Assembly (NCBI RefSeq): GCF_900182735.1 | Contig: NZ_FXTU01000002.1 | Span: forward strand, 186,001-250,000 | Direction of reading: 5' to 3' | DNA length: 64,000 nt | From: Laceyella tengchongensis | GTDB taxonomy: Bacteria > Bacillota > Bacilli > Thermoactinomycetales > Thermoactinomycetaceae | Shown here: positions 1 through 9,147 of the stretch, in pieces | Layout of the letters: every line of letters begins with the position of its first letter | Position numbering within the stretch: the first letter of the stretch is position 1 | Made by a program: the position numbers and the translations under genes | The notes under the pieces: model-generated | Database searches by the model: none | Seen by the model: only the letters and a program-made list of their open reading frames with translations | Told to the model about the DNA's origin: nothing

Positions 1-742
1 AACAGGCAAACCAATAAATAAATGTCACGCTCAACATTGCGGTGGAGTGGGATTGGTACGATTTATAGGGTTTGGCGTAATAGCCGCTGAATATCAACAG
101 GATCTTGTAACCGGCAAACGAATAAGTGGCACTGACCACACCTCGCAAAATCAACGGCCAATTGGCTTCGCCCATCGGAAACAGATTCGCCAACTCCCCA
201 CGCTGAACCAACGCAATCACCAACAACAGGATGGGGATCAAGGTAAAGGGAAACATAAACTCGTTAAACTTGGCCATGTTGGTGGGATGGCTACCCCCAG
301 CAATGGCGCTCGCGATCAGAAACACCAAGATCACCGCTTCGATAGGGGTTTGAACCAAGACCCCGGTCACCACCACTTCGCCAAAAACACGCGTACTGAT
401 GGACATCCCCATGATCCAGAAAGTCGCCAAGCCTGCCAAAATCGGAAAAGTGAGCACCTTTCCCACCCATTCACGCTTGTCATTTCCCAAGATCCGAGGA
501 GCGTACGTCATGATGGTCATCCCGGGGTATCTTTGGGATAGCCATGTATTAAGCATGACGATCCCCCACACAGTCAAACCGGATAGCACGATAACCCACA
601 ACAGATCATTTCCCGTGAATTTCCCCACATCTCGCGGCAAACTCAAGATCCCTACCCCGTACATCGACTGGTACATCAGAACGAACGCTTGGTACGGTGA
701 AATCGTGTGACCGACATCAGGTTCAGAGCGAAGTTTGCTCAT
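1..742 (-). CDS. Spore germination permease, GerAB type (3' end beyond window)
   Basis: Partial gene running off the left edge; about 247 codons are visible and no stop is reached. It encodes a hydrophobic polytopic protein beginning MSKLRSEPDVGHTISPYQAF, followed by a short loop with YGVGILSLPRDVG, the N-terminal signature of the endospore germination permease family (GerAB, APC superfamily). GerAB acts in the spore inner membrane as the nutrient-sensing subunit of the germinant receptor. The ATG at 742-740 overlaps the TGA of the upstream gerAA-like gene (ATGA), so the two are probably translationally coupled. A GerAC lipoprotein gene would be expected beyond the window. The germinant cannot be read from sequence. 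Confidence 0.9.
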   Translation of the reverse strand, partial: MSKLRSEPDVGHTISPYQAFVLMYQSMYGVGILSLPRDVGKFTGNDLLWVIVLSGLTVWGIVMLNTWLSQRYPGMTIMTYAPRILGNDKREWVGKVLTFPILAGLATFWIMGMSISTRVFGEVVVTGVLVQTPIEAVILVFLIASAIAGGSHPTNMAKFNEFMFPFTLIPILLLVIALVQRGELANLFPMGEANWPLILRGVVSATYSFAGYKILLIFSGYYAKPYKSYQSHSTAMLSVTFIYWFAC

Positions 743-2325
743 TCGGCATCCCCCTTTCCTTGGCGGGTCGGATCTTGCGAGCGGTAAACAGCGGGCCGCC
801 GGTTCATCCATCTCCATGGAACCCGCACCAACGAATCGCGCAAATCCCGCAAGTTAAGCGGCGAGAACGGCGCCATGTACGGAATGCCCAACGAACGCAA
901 CTGCACCAGATGCAATACCATGATCATCAGTCCCATCATCACTCCGAACAAACCGAACATCGCTGCTAAAATGATAAAGCCAAACCGAAGCAACCGCACA
1001 GCAATAGCGGCGTTGTAGCTGGGGTTGGCATACGAACTGATCGTGGTCAGACCGACGACAATCACAATGGCCGGGGAGACAAGACCCGCTGTGACCGCTG
1101 CATTACCGATCACCAACGCACCTACAATCCCAATCGTGGGACCGATCGGACCAGGCAAGCGAATACTTGCTTCGCGCAGTATTTCCACACTAATCTCCAT
1201 TAGCAACGCTTCCAAAGTGGCTGTGAAGGGCACCGTCGCCCGACCAGCGGCCATAGCAATCGCCAAATTGGCCGGAAGCATCTCCGGATGGAAAGAGACA
1301 AACGCAATGTACAGCGCAGGCAACAACAATGCGATGATCATGCTTATCAAGCGGATGAACCGCAAAAAGGTAGAGTGGTACCATTTCTCATAATAATCTT
1401 CCGGACTGTAATAAAATTGGGTGAACACCGCCGGCGCGATCAACGCGTGCGGCGTCCCTTCAACCAAAATGGCCACTTTCCCCTCAAGCAGATGGGCGAC
1501 GACGGTATCGGGCCGCTCCGTGTTTTGCACCAGCGGAAACATCGTCCATATTTGATCCTGAATCATCTCTTCGATGTACCCGCTTTCCAGCACCCCGTCA
1601 ATCTCGATTTCTTTCAGGCGGTCTGTCACTTTTTTGACGATTTTGGGATCGCTCAAGCCCTCGATATAAAGCAATCCCACAGTGGTTTTGGTGCGTTTGC
1701 CGATGGTGTGGTACTTCACCCTAAAGTTGGGATCGCGCAAGCGGTGGCGAATCATCGCCAAACTGAAACACATCGTCTCACTGAGGCCTTCACGCGGTCC
1801 GCGTACTACGGCTTCCGCCCTCGGCTCACTCACGCCTCGCGTCGCCCATCCCTTGGTCCCGACAATCAGCGCTTTTTGTAGCCCGTCAATGAACAAAACG
1901 GTGTCCGCGCTCAAGATGGCGTCCACCGCCGTCTTCAGATCATCCGCTTCCTTGGTCTCCCCCACTTCCACGATGTTTTGCGTGATCATCGTCCACAATT
2001 CGTCTGCCGACTGGCGAGCCTTTTCACTGTTGATGAGTGGGCGCAACAAAAAGTTGTGGACCACTTCCTTGTTGACCAGCTCATCAATGAACAGAACGGC
2101 GCACCCCACCTCTCCCTCCATGGTGAACGAACGGGTGACCAAATCGGAACAATCCCCTAACACCTTATTGATGAAGTCGGCGTTTTCTTTGGCGGTCGGT
2201 TTGATCGGCTCATCCCCCAACGCCGCATTCAATTGCTTTTCATAATGCTCATCAAGCTTTTTTTGTTTTCGCTGTTCTTTCCTTCGCCAAATGCGAAATG
2301 ATGGATTACTCATATACATCACCAT
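739..2325 (-). CDS. Spore germination protein, GerAA type
   Basis: 528 residues, the usual size of GerA-family A subunits. The N-terminal half (about 1-290) is soluble and charged and carries the conserved stretch around RGPREGLSETM (about 176-186). The C-terminal half has four to five membrane segments, including RLPGPIGPTIGIVGALVIG. In the family this subunit sits in the spore inner membrane and assembles into an oligomeric germinant-gated channel with GerAB. The first ATG has GGTGAG nine bases upstream; an ATG four codons further in, MSNPSF, also has GGTGAT and could be the true start. First gene of an operon with the gerAB-like gene (4-base overlap). Forespore expression is expected, but no clean sigma-G promoter was found. 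Confidence 0.92.
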   Translation of the reverse strand: MVMYMSNPSFRIWRRKEQRKQKKLDEHYEKQLNAALGDEPIKPTAKENADFINKVLGDCSDLVTRSFTMEGEVGCAVLFIDELVNKEVVHNFLLRPLINSEKARQSADELWTMITQNIVEVGETKEADDLKTAVDAILSADTVLFIDGLQKALIVGTKGWATRGVSEPRAEAVVRGPREGLSETMCFSLAMIRHRLRDPNFRVKYHTIGKRTKTTVGLLYIEGLSDPKIVKKVTDRLKEIEIDGVLESGYIEEMIQDQIWTMFPLVQNTERPDTVVAHLLEGKVAILVEGTPHALIAPAVFTQFYYSPEDYYEKWYHSTFLRFIRLISMIIALLLPALYIAFVSFHPEMLPANLAIAMAAGRATVPFTATLEALLMEISVEILREASIRLPGPIGPTIGIVGALVIGNAAVTAGLVSPAIVIVVGLTTISSYANPSYNAAIAVRLLRFGFIILAAMFGLFGVMMGLMIMVLHLVQLRSLGIPYMAPFSPLNLRDLRDSLVRVPWRWMNRRPAVYRSQDPTRQGKGDAE

Positions 2326-2370
2326 TGTTAACTTCTCACCAAAAGCCGCGCGGTATGCATAAAGGCACGC

Positions 2371-2400
2371 GAAAAAGGGGGAACCAATAAGGTTCCCCCT
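2371..2400 (-). terminator. Rho-independent terminator of the small membrane gene
   Basis: A perfect 10-bp stem (2376-2385 with 2391-2400) and a five-base loop, followed on the minus strand by five T. It lies 24 bases after the stop of the 82-residue gene and separates it from gerAA. Confidence 0.85.
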
Positions 2401-2424
2401 AAAGAAGATGCCAATGGTGCTGCT

Positions 2425-2673
2425 TCAGCTTTGCTTTAGCCAGGCCCGTTTAAACAGATACAAAGAAGCGAGAAACAACACTCCGCTCAAAATGAGGAAA
2501 GAAATGATATACTTCACGATTTCGGCTTCCGGCACATTGACGGCTAACACCCAACCCGCTAGGCTGACCTCTTCTACACCTAAATGCACCGGGCTCGTCC
2601 ACAGTTTAAAGGCCTCATAGCCGACGAGCGCCCCACCGAGAAACAACAGGATACCAAAAATCCCGTACAGCAT
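2425..2673 (-). CDS. Small two-helix membrane protein, unknown function
   Basis: 82 residues if started at the ATG at 2673, which has a GGAGGAAGGGG ribosome site eight bases upstream; a longer reading from 2715 adds 14 charged residues and places the ribosome site inside the coding region. The protein has an N-terminal membrane helix (LYGIFGILLFLGGALVGY), a 30-residue loop, and a second helix (IVKYIISFLILSGVLFLASL) with a basic tail. I do not recognise the family. It has its own terminator and, upstream, a pair of repeats matching the Spo0A binding consensus, so it may be a stand-alone gene controlled at entry into sporulation. Confidence 0.7.
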   Translation of the reverse strand: MLYGIFGILLFLGGALVGYEAFKLWTSPVHLGVEEVSLAGWVLAVNVPEAEIVKYIISFLILSGVLFLASLYLFKRAWLKQS

Positions 2674-2720
2674 ATGCCATTCCCCTTCCTCCAACGATCG
2701 TTGCTCCTTTATCATAAAAC

Positions 2721-2765
2721 AAATTTCGACAAAAATGTGACAATCCGTACAGAAATTTCGTCAAA
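2721..2765 (-). promoter_or_regulatory. Two Spo0A-box-like repeats upstream of the small membrane gene
   Basis: AAATTTCGACAAA (2721-2733) and AAATTTCGTCAAA (2753-2765) match at 12 of 13 bases and start 32 bp apart, about three helical turns. Read on the minus strand each contains TGNCGAA (TGTCGAA and TGACGAA), the consensus 0A box. A possible -10 (TATGAT) lies at 2716-2711, with the nearer box covering the -35 side. Binding is inferred from sequence only. Confidence 0.45.
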
Positions 2766-2909
2766 CTTGAGCAATGGCCTGGAGGTAGACAGGAAAATAA
2801 GACAACTATGCTCTTGCCTTCCTGCTGCATAGTGGAGAAAACAGGGGGCGTATGCTAGTCGGCGCAACCGAACCAGCCCGCCGTTTTCCTTCCATTTGGA
2901 ATGGTAACA

Positions 2910-3608
2910 TTACGCCAAATCCATCCACATCAGATGTGCATCACTCAGCCCTGCCACTTCAAGCTGCTCGATTCCGACCGCCCGGATGCTGTCGCCAGCC
3001 TCCAACCGCTCCCCATTCACCAAACAGGCGCCCTCGATGACAAACAAAAAGAACCTCCGCCCCGGTGCTTGCTCACAGGTCAGCGTTTTGCCCGCTTCCA
3101 AAGTGGCCAGGCGCACGATCACATCTTGGTGGATATGTAGCGCTTCCCCCGTCTTGTGCCCAGTCACCACTGGAATCCACATATTCTTCTGCTCCCTGAC
3201 CGGAAATGCTTTTTGATCATAAGTGGGGGTGAGTCCCTGTTGCTCGGGGTAAAACCAGATCTGCAACAAATGCACCGGTTCGGTGGTCGAGGGGTTCGTT
3301 TCAGAATGGTAAATGCCTGTGCCCGCCGTCATGCACTGCACTTCGCCCGCCCGAATCACCTCTTTGTGGCCCATGCTGTCCTGATGTAGTAACTCTCCCG
3401 AAATCACATACGTGACGATCTCCATGTTGTTGTGCGGATGAAAATCAAAGCCCGTCCCTGGCGCCACAATATCGTCATTCAACACGCGAAGCGCCCCAAA
3501 TTCCATATTATTCGGATCATCATATGGGCCGAACGAAAAACTGTATTTTGTCTGCAACCAACCATAATCGGCTTGGTACCGTTCTTCTGAACGAATGATA
3601 TTAAACAT
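2910..3608 (-). CDS. Pirin family protein (YhhW-like bicupin)
   Basis: 232 residues, the typical length of the short pirin/quercetinase group. The N-terminal cupin holds the four metal ligands in the same positions as E. coli YhhW: H57 and H59 in FHPHNNMEIVTYV, and H101 and E103 in GTGIYHSE. The C-terminal cupin is degenerate, as usual. Bacterial members bind iron or another divalent metal; some cleave quercetin in vitro, but the physiological substrate is generally unknown. Good ribosome site (AAAGGGGG) before the ATG. It stands alone on the minus strand; in B. subtilis this position next to rsmB is held by rlmN and prkC/prpC genes. Confidence 0.9.
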   Translation of the reverse strand: MFNIIRSEERYQADYGWLQTKYSFSFGPYDDPNNMEFGALRVLNDDIVAPGTGFDFHPHNNMEIVTYVISGELLHQDSMGHKEVIRAGEVQCMTAGTGIYHSETNPSTTEPVHLLQIWFYPEQQGLTPTYDQKAFPVREQKNMWIPVVTGHKTGEALHIHQDVIVRLATLEAGKTLTCEQAPGRRFFLFVIEGACLVNGERLEAGDSIRAVGIEQLEVAGLSDAHLMWMDLA

Positions 3609-3713
3609 GGCCGTGCCCCCTTTAACCTAATTTTAGTATGACGATGACAATCGTTTATTACACCTCTTGCATTCGCCGCCAATCCCTCTTGATCATGTGT
3701 GGCTTATTCATGA

Positions 3714-3751
3714 CAAAAAGCTCTTACCGCGCCAGATATGGCGGTAAGAGC
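3714..3751 (-). terminator. Terminator after rsmB
   Basis: Stem of at least 11 bp (3720-3730 with 3741-3751), followed on the minus strand by TTTTTG. It ends the long minus-strand housekeeping block whose last gene is rsmB, 31 bases after its stop. Confidence 0.9.
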
Positions 3752-3782
3752 CCAAACTACAACGATACATTCTGTGATGGAT

Positions 3783-5150
3783 TCACTTGATTTTGCACAT
3801 ACGTGCAATAAAGAAGCCATCACTCCCGAAATGGTGCGGCAACAATTGAATCCATCCGTCACCGATGACAGCCCGTTCCCTCACTGCGGGTGCCAAGTCC
3901 TGGATGAACGCCGAATCCAGCTTAAACTCCGGATGGCGTTTCACAAACGCCTCCACTTGCTCCCTGTTTTCACGCGGCTCCCAGGTGCAAGTGCTGTAAA
4001 CCAACACACCCCCGGGCTTTAACAGAGAAGCCACTTCCTCCAGTAGCTCCCGTTGCAACTGCACCAATGGTTCAATCGCTTGCGCCTCTTTACTCCATTT
4101 GATATCTGGTTTGCGACGGATCACCCCTAGGCCGGAACAAGGGGCGTCCAGCAGAATGGCGTCAAAAGAAGCGGCCGCAAACGAAGCACTCGCCTCACGC
4201 GCATCGGTTTGCTGTTCAGCGATGATCCCAATCCCCAACCTGTCGGCATTGCTTCGGATCAGCTCCAATTTGTGTGCGTGAATATCGCAAGCGACAATCG
4301 TCCCCTGATTCTGCATTAATTCAGCCAAGTGTGTTGTTTTCCCACCCGGTGCGGCGCAAGCGTCCAACACCCGCATCCCAGGTTGAGGGTGCAATATACG
4401 GCTGACCAACATGGAACTCTCATCTTGGATGGTACACAGCCCTTCCCGGAACAAAGGACTAAAGGCTGGATTTCCGCCCCGCTGAATCACCACGCCCTCC
4501 GGTGCCAAAGGCGATGCCACAGCTTCTCCCAGACCCGATTGGTTCCACTGTTCGATGAATGCTTCCCGCTCCAGCTTGAGCTGATTCACCCGGACACTTA
4601 CTTTTGGTGGCGTCAGATTGGACAGGAAAGCCTGTTCCGTTTCGGCGGCACCGTACACTTCTTCCATCCGCTTGACCATCCACTCTGGATGAGAAAGGCG
4701 GAGCGCTTTTTCTTTGAGGATGGCAGGGCGGTCGGGCAAGCGAAACTCATCCTGCCGACGCAGATACGAGCGCAACACGCCATTCACCAAGCTGGATATG
4801 CCCCGGTGCCCCCGCCGTTTGGCGATTTGCACTGCCTCATGCACCGCGGCCCTCTCTGGGATCTTGTCCAAATAACGCAATTGGTACAAACTCATTCTTA
4901 CCAACTGGCGCACCCAGGGTTGCAGGGAACGAAGCCCATTTTTCACCAAGCGGTTCCCTATCCAATCCAAGGTGTTTAAACGTGCCACGGTGCCATAAAT
5001 CAATTCTGTCGCCAACCTTTTGTCGCGATCATCCAGTCCGCTGTGGTAAAGAGCCTGGTTGAGCGCCAAATTGCTGTATGCCTGATTCTGTTCCACCTGG
5101 AGCAGCACATCAAGCGCGACATCTCGGGCTGATACCGTTTTTTTCATCAT
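3783..5150 (-). CDS. rsmB: 16S rRNA m5C967 methyltransferase RsmB
   Basis: 455 residues. The N-terminal NusB-like helical domain (about 1-140) is followed by a Rossmann methyltransferase domain with the SAM motif DACAAPGGKT (263-272), DAPCSG with C338 and the second cysteine C388 in STCTW, the pair used for cysteine-mediated C5 methylation. It methylates C967 of 16S rRNA. The ATG overlaps the fmt stop by four bases (ATGA), so translation is coupled; a second ATG follows immediately. Last gene of the def-fmt-rsmB series, the same order as in B. subtilis. The following gene there, rlmN, is missing here. Confidence 0.96.
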   Translation of the reverse strand: MMKKTVSARDVALDVLLQVEQNQAYSNLALNQALYHSGLDDRDKRLATELIYGTVARLNTLDWIGNRLVKNGLRSLQPWVRQLVRMSLYQLRYLDKIPERAAVHEAVQIAKRRGHRGISSLVNGVLRSYLRRQDEFRLPDRPAILKEKALRLSHPEWMVKRMEEVYGAAETEQAFLSNLTPPKVSVRVNQLKLEREAFIEQWNQSGLGEAVASPLAPEGVVIQRGGNPAFSPLFREGLCTIQDESSMLVSRILHPQPGMRVLDACAAPGGKTTHLAELMQNQGTIVACDIHAHKLELIRSNADRLGIGIIAEQQTDAREASASFAAASFDAILLDAPCSGLGVIRRKPDIKWSKEAQAIEPLVQLQRELLEEVASLLKPGGVLVYSTCTWEPRENREQVEAFVKRHPEFKLDSAFIQDLAPAVRERAVIGDGWIQLLPHHFGSDGFFIARMCKIK

Positions 5151-6094
5151 GCTTCACCCAACCGTTCACCAATCTCCATCGGTCGGCCGCGCACAAACTC
5201 CGACACGGGCATGCGTTTCTTTCCTGCCGGCTGTACCTCTTTCAGAATGAGCGAGCCGCTACCAGTCGCAACCACAATGCCTTGCTCGTCCACTTGCGTC
5301 ACCGTTCCCGGCGGCGCATCGGAAGGTTCATCTGTATGAATGGCCCACCAGATTTTGAGTGGTTTTCCTTTCCATGTTGTAAAGGCCACCGGCCATGGGC
5401 ACAACCCGCGCACTTGGCAGGCCAACGCTTCCGCGGAGCGGCTCCAGTCAATCCGTTCGTCTTCCCGCTTGATGTTGGGGGCGAATGTCGCCTCGCTTTC
5501 CACTTGCGGTTCTGCTTCGATCTCGCCCTTTAACAGCGCCGGCAACGTTTCTTTTAACAAATCCGCACCAAGCCGACTCAGTTTCTCATGCATCGTGCCC
5601 ACATGGTCGTCCGGAGTCACAGGAATGGCTCGTTTGGCGATCATGTCGCCCGCGTCCAATGCTTTGACCATGTACATGATCGTCACGCCCATCTCCCGTT
5701 CCCCATTGATCAGCGCCCAATGAATCGGGGCCCCACCGCGGTAACGGGGCAGGAGGGAAGCATGGACATTGATGCATCCATGCTGTGGGGCATTTAAGAG
5801 TCTCTCCGGCAAGATCTGCCCATAAGCCGCCGTCACGATCAAGTCGGGACGCAAAGCCAGCACTTCATCCAACGCCGCGGGTTCCCGCAATTTCTCAGGC
5901 TGGAGCACAGGCAAGCCCAATGCCTGTGCAGCAACCTTGACCGGCGGGGGGGTCAGCTCCCGCTTGCGTCCTTTGGGACGGTCAGGCTGCGTCACCACCC
6001 CGACAACGTGATGCCCTTCTTCTACCAATGCTTGCAAAGAGGGAACCGCGAAATCCGGGGTTCCCATGAACACAATCCTCACCTGTTCACTCAA
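5147..6094 (-). CDS. fmt: Methionyl-tRNA formyltransferase
   Basis: 315 residues, normal length. Transfers the formyl group of 10-formyl-THF to initiator Met-tRNA. Visible motifs: the N-terminal Rossmann start IVFMGTPDFAVPSL, the folate-site INVHASLLPRYRGGAP (catalytic N and H) and LDAGDM (catalytic D). The C-terminal OB-like domain begins near residue 205. The start is a TTG at 6094-6092 overlapping the TGA of def (TTGA); the next candidates, GTG at codons 5 and 8 and ATG at codon 10, would erode the first beta strand. Sits between def and rsmB, so formylation and deformylation are co-expressed. Confidence 0.96.
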   Translation of the reverse strand: MSEQVRIVFMGTPDFAVPSLQALVEEGHHVVGVVTQPDRPKGRKRELTPPPVKVAAQALGLPVLQPEKLREPAALDEVLALRPDLIVTAAYGQILPERLLNAPQHGCINVHASLLPRYRGGAPIHWALINGEREMGVTIMYMVKALDAGDMIAKRAIPVTPDDHVGTMHEKLSRLGADLLKETLPALLKGEIEAEPQVESEATFAPNIKREDERIDWSRSAEALACQVRGLCPWPVAFTTWKGKPLKIWWAIHTDEPSDAPPGTVTQVDEQGIVVATGSGSLILKEVQPAGKKRMPVSEFVRGRPMEIGERLGEA

Positions 6095-6567
6095 TCCGCA
6101 TCCCCCTCCGCATCCGGACGGTACACCCTTTCGGCCACATCGATGAAGAGGACGCCGTTCAGATGGTCGATTTCATGTTGGAAGGCCCGCGCCAAATATC
6201 CTTCCGCCTCAATCTCCATCGGCTGGCCATAACGGTCTTGGCCCTTCACTTTGATATAGTTGGCCCGACGGACATCGCCAATCAGATTGGGGATACTTAA
6301 GCACCCTTCCGGCGGTGACAATTGCTCTCCGCGCCGCTCCACGATTTCGGGATTGACCATTTCAATCAACCCTTCACCAATGTCGACAACGATTGCCCGC
6401 TTCAAAATCCCGACTTGCGGGGCAGCCAAACCGACGCCGCGGGCATCTTCCATCGTTTCGGCCATATCATCCAACAATTTGTGCAAGCGGTCGTGAAACT
6501 TGGTAACCGGCTTGGCTTTGCTCTTTAACACCGGGTCTGGGTATTGCACTATCCTGCGAATCGCCAT
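6091..6567 (-). CDS. def: Peptide deformylase
   Basis: 158 residues. Removes the N-formyl group from nascent proteins. All three family motifs are intact: GVGLAAPQVG (44-53), EGCLSIP with metal ligand C89, and QHEIDHL (130-136) with H131 and H135 as metal ligands and E132 as catalytic base. The short length and lack of insertions fit a type 1 enzyme. Strong AGGAGAG ribosome site before the ATG. It follows priA after 84 bases and overlaps fmt. Confidence 0.97.
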   Translation of the reverse strand: MAIRRIVQYPDPVLKSKAKPVTKFHDRLHKLLDDMAETMEDARGVGLAAPQVGILKRAIVVDIGEGLIEMVNPEIVERRGEQLSPPEGCLSIPNLIGDVRRANYIKVKGQDRYGQPMEIEAEGYLARAFQHEIDHLNGVLFIDVAERVYRPDAEGDAD

Positions 6568-6651
6568 CTGACTCTCTCCTTTGTCTAATAGTTATTTCTC
6601 CGGCTGTTTGATGGGAGCCGGCCTATGGAAAATGCAATGTTCAACATCACT

Positions 6652-9147
6652 CTATTTTCTTTCTGCCCACAAAGTGAACCGATCGCCACGGACAGGTTGC
6701 ATTAGCTCTCCTGCATCCCGATCCACACTGATCCTGAGCTCTGGATCGTCAAACATCGCCACCGCTTCCCTAAGCAACGGTTTCAGCCTGTCCCCGTCAC
6801 CCCGTTCCGCTTGATATTTCACTAGCATTTGCAACCGGTAACGATCCTTCAAGCGGGGGATTGGTGCAGGAACCGGACCGAGCAACTGGCACTCCGCCGG
6901 CATCCCCCTTTGAATCACACGGGCCAACTCCTGGCTCGCGCGCATCACGGTCACTTGATTGGGATGGCTGAGCAAAATTGTAAACAAACTGCAATACGGC
7001 GGATAAGCGTGCTGTTTGCGCATGAAACTCTCTTGACGGTAAAATGCTTCTGTCTGATGGGACGCGGCTAGCTCAATGCTATAATGCTCGGCGGAGTAGG
7101 TCTGGATGATCACTTTTCCCGGCTTCTCATGCCGCCCCGCCCGGCCACTCACTTGCGTAAGCAATTGGAAAGTCCGCTCAGCGGCGCGGAAATCAGGCAA
7201 GTGCAACATTGTGTCCGCTGCGATGACGCCAACCAGGGTGACCCTGGGGAAATCAAGGCCCTTGGCGATCATCTGCGTGCCAAGTAGCACATCAGCCTTC
7301 CCTTCGCCGAACGAAGTCAACAAACGTTCATGCGCCCCTTTTCGGCTGGTCGTGTCCACATCCATCCGAATGACACGGATGCCAGGGAAGCGGCGTACCA
7401 ATTCTTCTTCCACGCGTTGCGTTCCTGTGCCGAAGTGGCGAATGTGCGGACTCTGGCAGGACGGGCATTCTTTGGGGACCCGCTCTGCATAGCCACAATA
7501 ATGACATCGCACTGTGCGGTTCGTTTGGTGATAAGTGAGCGAAATATCACAATGGGGGCACATCAATGTTTCCCCGCACTCCCGGCACATCACGAACGTG
7601 GAGAAACCCCGACGGTTCAAAAACAACACCGCTTGCTCCCCGCGCTCAACGCACGCCAACAACTCTTCTTTCAACGTGCCGCTAAACATGGTACGGTTTC
7701 CCTTGCGCAACTCCTCCCGCATATCCACAATCGTAACTGCCGGAAAGGGTCGGCCATGGACTCGTTCCCGAAGCACAACTCGTTCAAGTGCCCCGGAGTC
7801 GGCAAGGTAATGCGTCTCCAACGAGGGGGTAGCCGATCCTAGCACCAGGGTAGCTCCATGGTGCCGCGCCCGCCACGCGGCTACTTCCCTAGCGTGGTAT
7901 TTAGGGTTTTCCTCTTGTTTGTAGGAAGATTCATGTTCTTCATCAATGATGATCAAGCCAACTTGTTTAAACGGAGCGAAAATAGCCGACCGGGCGCCGA
8001 TGGCCACTTTTACTTCTCCGCGTCGGATCTTGCGCCATTCATCAAAGCGCTCGCCGCTGGACAACCCGCTGTGCAAAACGGCTACTTGATCGCCAAATCG
8101 GCCTTTAAACCGTTCGACCATCTGCGGTGTGAGCGAAATCTCCGGCACGAGTACAATCGCCTCACGCCCCAGTTTGAGCGCTTCAGCGATCGCTTGCAAA
8201 TACACTTCCGTCTTGCCGCTTCCTGTGACACCTTGCAACAGCACGGAATGGTAACAGCGTTCATGAATCGGCTTTACGATGGCCGTCAGTGCCGCCGCCT
8301 GCTCCCGTGTCAGCGGCAATGGCTCGGTAGGCTGAAACGACCGGTGTTTAAATGGGTCACGGTATTCTTCCCGTTCTTCCCATGCCAACGCCTCCATCTC
8401 CACCAGCTTTTGGACGGTGGAGCGCGCCACGCGCAATTCCGCCAGCAAAGTGGGCAGAGGAATGGCTTCCGGTTGTTCCACAAAATAGCAGAGCACCTCT
8501 TTTTGCCGTTTGGCCCGCCCTGATAGCCGCTCCAATGTCCGGTTAAGCTCATCCGCCGATTGCTTAGGCCAAACCCACATCACTTTTTGCCTCGTCACCC
8601 GGTCGCCGACTCGCTCTTCCACTCGTATCCGGCCCGCTTCTGCCAATCGGCGCAACAAGCGCGCGTCACCGCCAACCGAATCCAAGGCTTCATCCCATGA
8701 ACACTCTTTGTTGTCGCGCAATCGGGCAAATAGCGGCGCCGCCGGCAGGTCGACGAGCAAATCTGTTTCGGCAGAAGCCTCTGGCCCGAGACTCACCACT
8801 TTTGCGTAAGTCCCCTTCAACACTGCCGGCACCATGGAAGCGAGCGCTGTCATCGTGCGGCATAAGTACTCATCAGCCATAAAAAAGCCCAGCTGCACCA
8901 ATTCCGGCGTCAGGGGGGGCACAAAATCCAGCACGTCCAATATGGCTTTGAGGCGGGGCGTTTCCGCTTCATCCTTCAAATTGACCACATATCCCAGCAC
9001 TTTGCGCGGGCCGAACGGCACCTTGACCCGACAACCGATCCGCACTTCACCTCGCAAGCTTTCGGGAACCAGATAATCGAAGGGCCGGTCCGTCGCTTTG
9101 GTCGGCACATCTACGATCACCTGGGCAATGCACTTACCGCCGTTCAT
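6652..9147 (-). CDS. priA: Primosomal replication helicase PriA
   Basis: 831 residues. Superfamily 2 helicase that restarts stalled replication forks. Order: N-terminal DNA-binding domain beginning VIVDVPTKATDRPFDYLVP, winged-helix region, Walker A GVTGSGKTEVYLQ (about 305), DEEH box followed by SSYKQEENPKYHAREVA, then the zinc-binding insert with the paired cysteine motifs CRECGETLMCPHC and CHYCGYAERVPKECPSC, and the C-terminal helicase lobe with GTQMIAKGLDFPRV. The ATG overlaps the end of coaBC by 14 bases and has GGAGAG seven bases upstream. The order coaBC-priA-def-fmt is as in B. subtilis. Confidence 0.97.
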   Translation of the reverse strand: MNGGKCIAQVIVDVPTKATDRPFDYLVPESLRGEVRIGCRVKVPFGPRKVLGYVVNLKDEAETPRLKAILDVLDFVPPLTPELVQLGFFMADEYLCRTMTALASMVPAVLKGTYAKVVSLGPEASAETDLLVDLPAAPLFARLRDNKECSWDEALDSVGGDARLLRRLAEAGRIRVEERVGDRVTRQKVMWVWPKQSADELNRTLERLSGRAKRQKEVLCYFVEQPEAIPLPTLLAELRVARSTVQKLVEMEALAWEEREEYRDPFKHRSFQPTEPLPLTREQAAALTAIVKPIHERCYHSVLLQGVTGSGKTEVYLQAIAEALKLGREAIVLVPEISLTPQMVERFKGRFGDQVAVLHSGLSSGERFDEWRKIRRGEVKVAIGARSAIFAPFKQVGLIIIDEEHESSYKQEENPKYHAREVAAWRARHHGATLVLGSATPSLETHYLADSGALERVVLRERVHGRPFPAVTIVDMREELRKGNRTMFSGTLKEELLACVERGEQAVLFLNRRGFSTFVMCRECGETLMCPHCDISLTYHQTNRTVRCHYCGYAERVPKECPSCQSPHIRHFGTGTQRVEEELVRRFPGIRVIRMDVDTTSRKGAHERLLTSFGEGKADVLLGTQMIAKGLDFPRVTLVGVIAADTMLHLPDFRAAERTFQLLTQVSGRAGRHEKPGKVIIQTYSAEHYSIELAASHQTEAFYRQESFMRKQHAYPPYCSLFTILLSHPNQVTVMRASQELARVIQRGMPAECQLLGPVPAPIPRLKDRYRLQMLVKYQAERGDGDRLKPLLREAVAMFDDPELRISVDRDAGELMQPVRGDRFTLWAERK

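Noticed and set aside
2326..2370. CATACCG-like sequence upstream of gerAA as a sigma-G -10
   Set aside because: It matches only five of seven consensus positions and no suitable -35 is found at 17-18 bp.
3479..3682. Short alternative frame over the pirin start
   Set aside because: Out of frame with the conserved cupin sequence; a shadow of the pirin gene.
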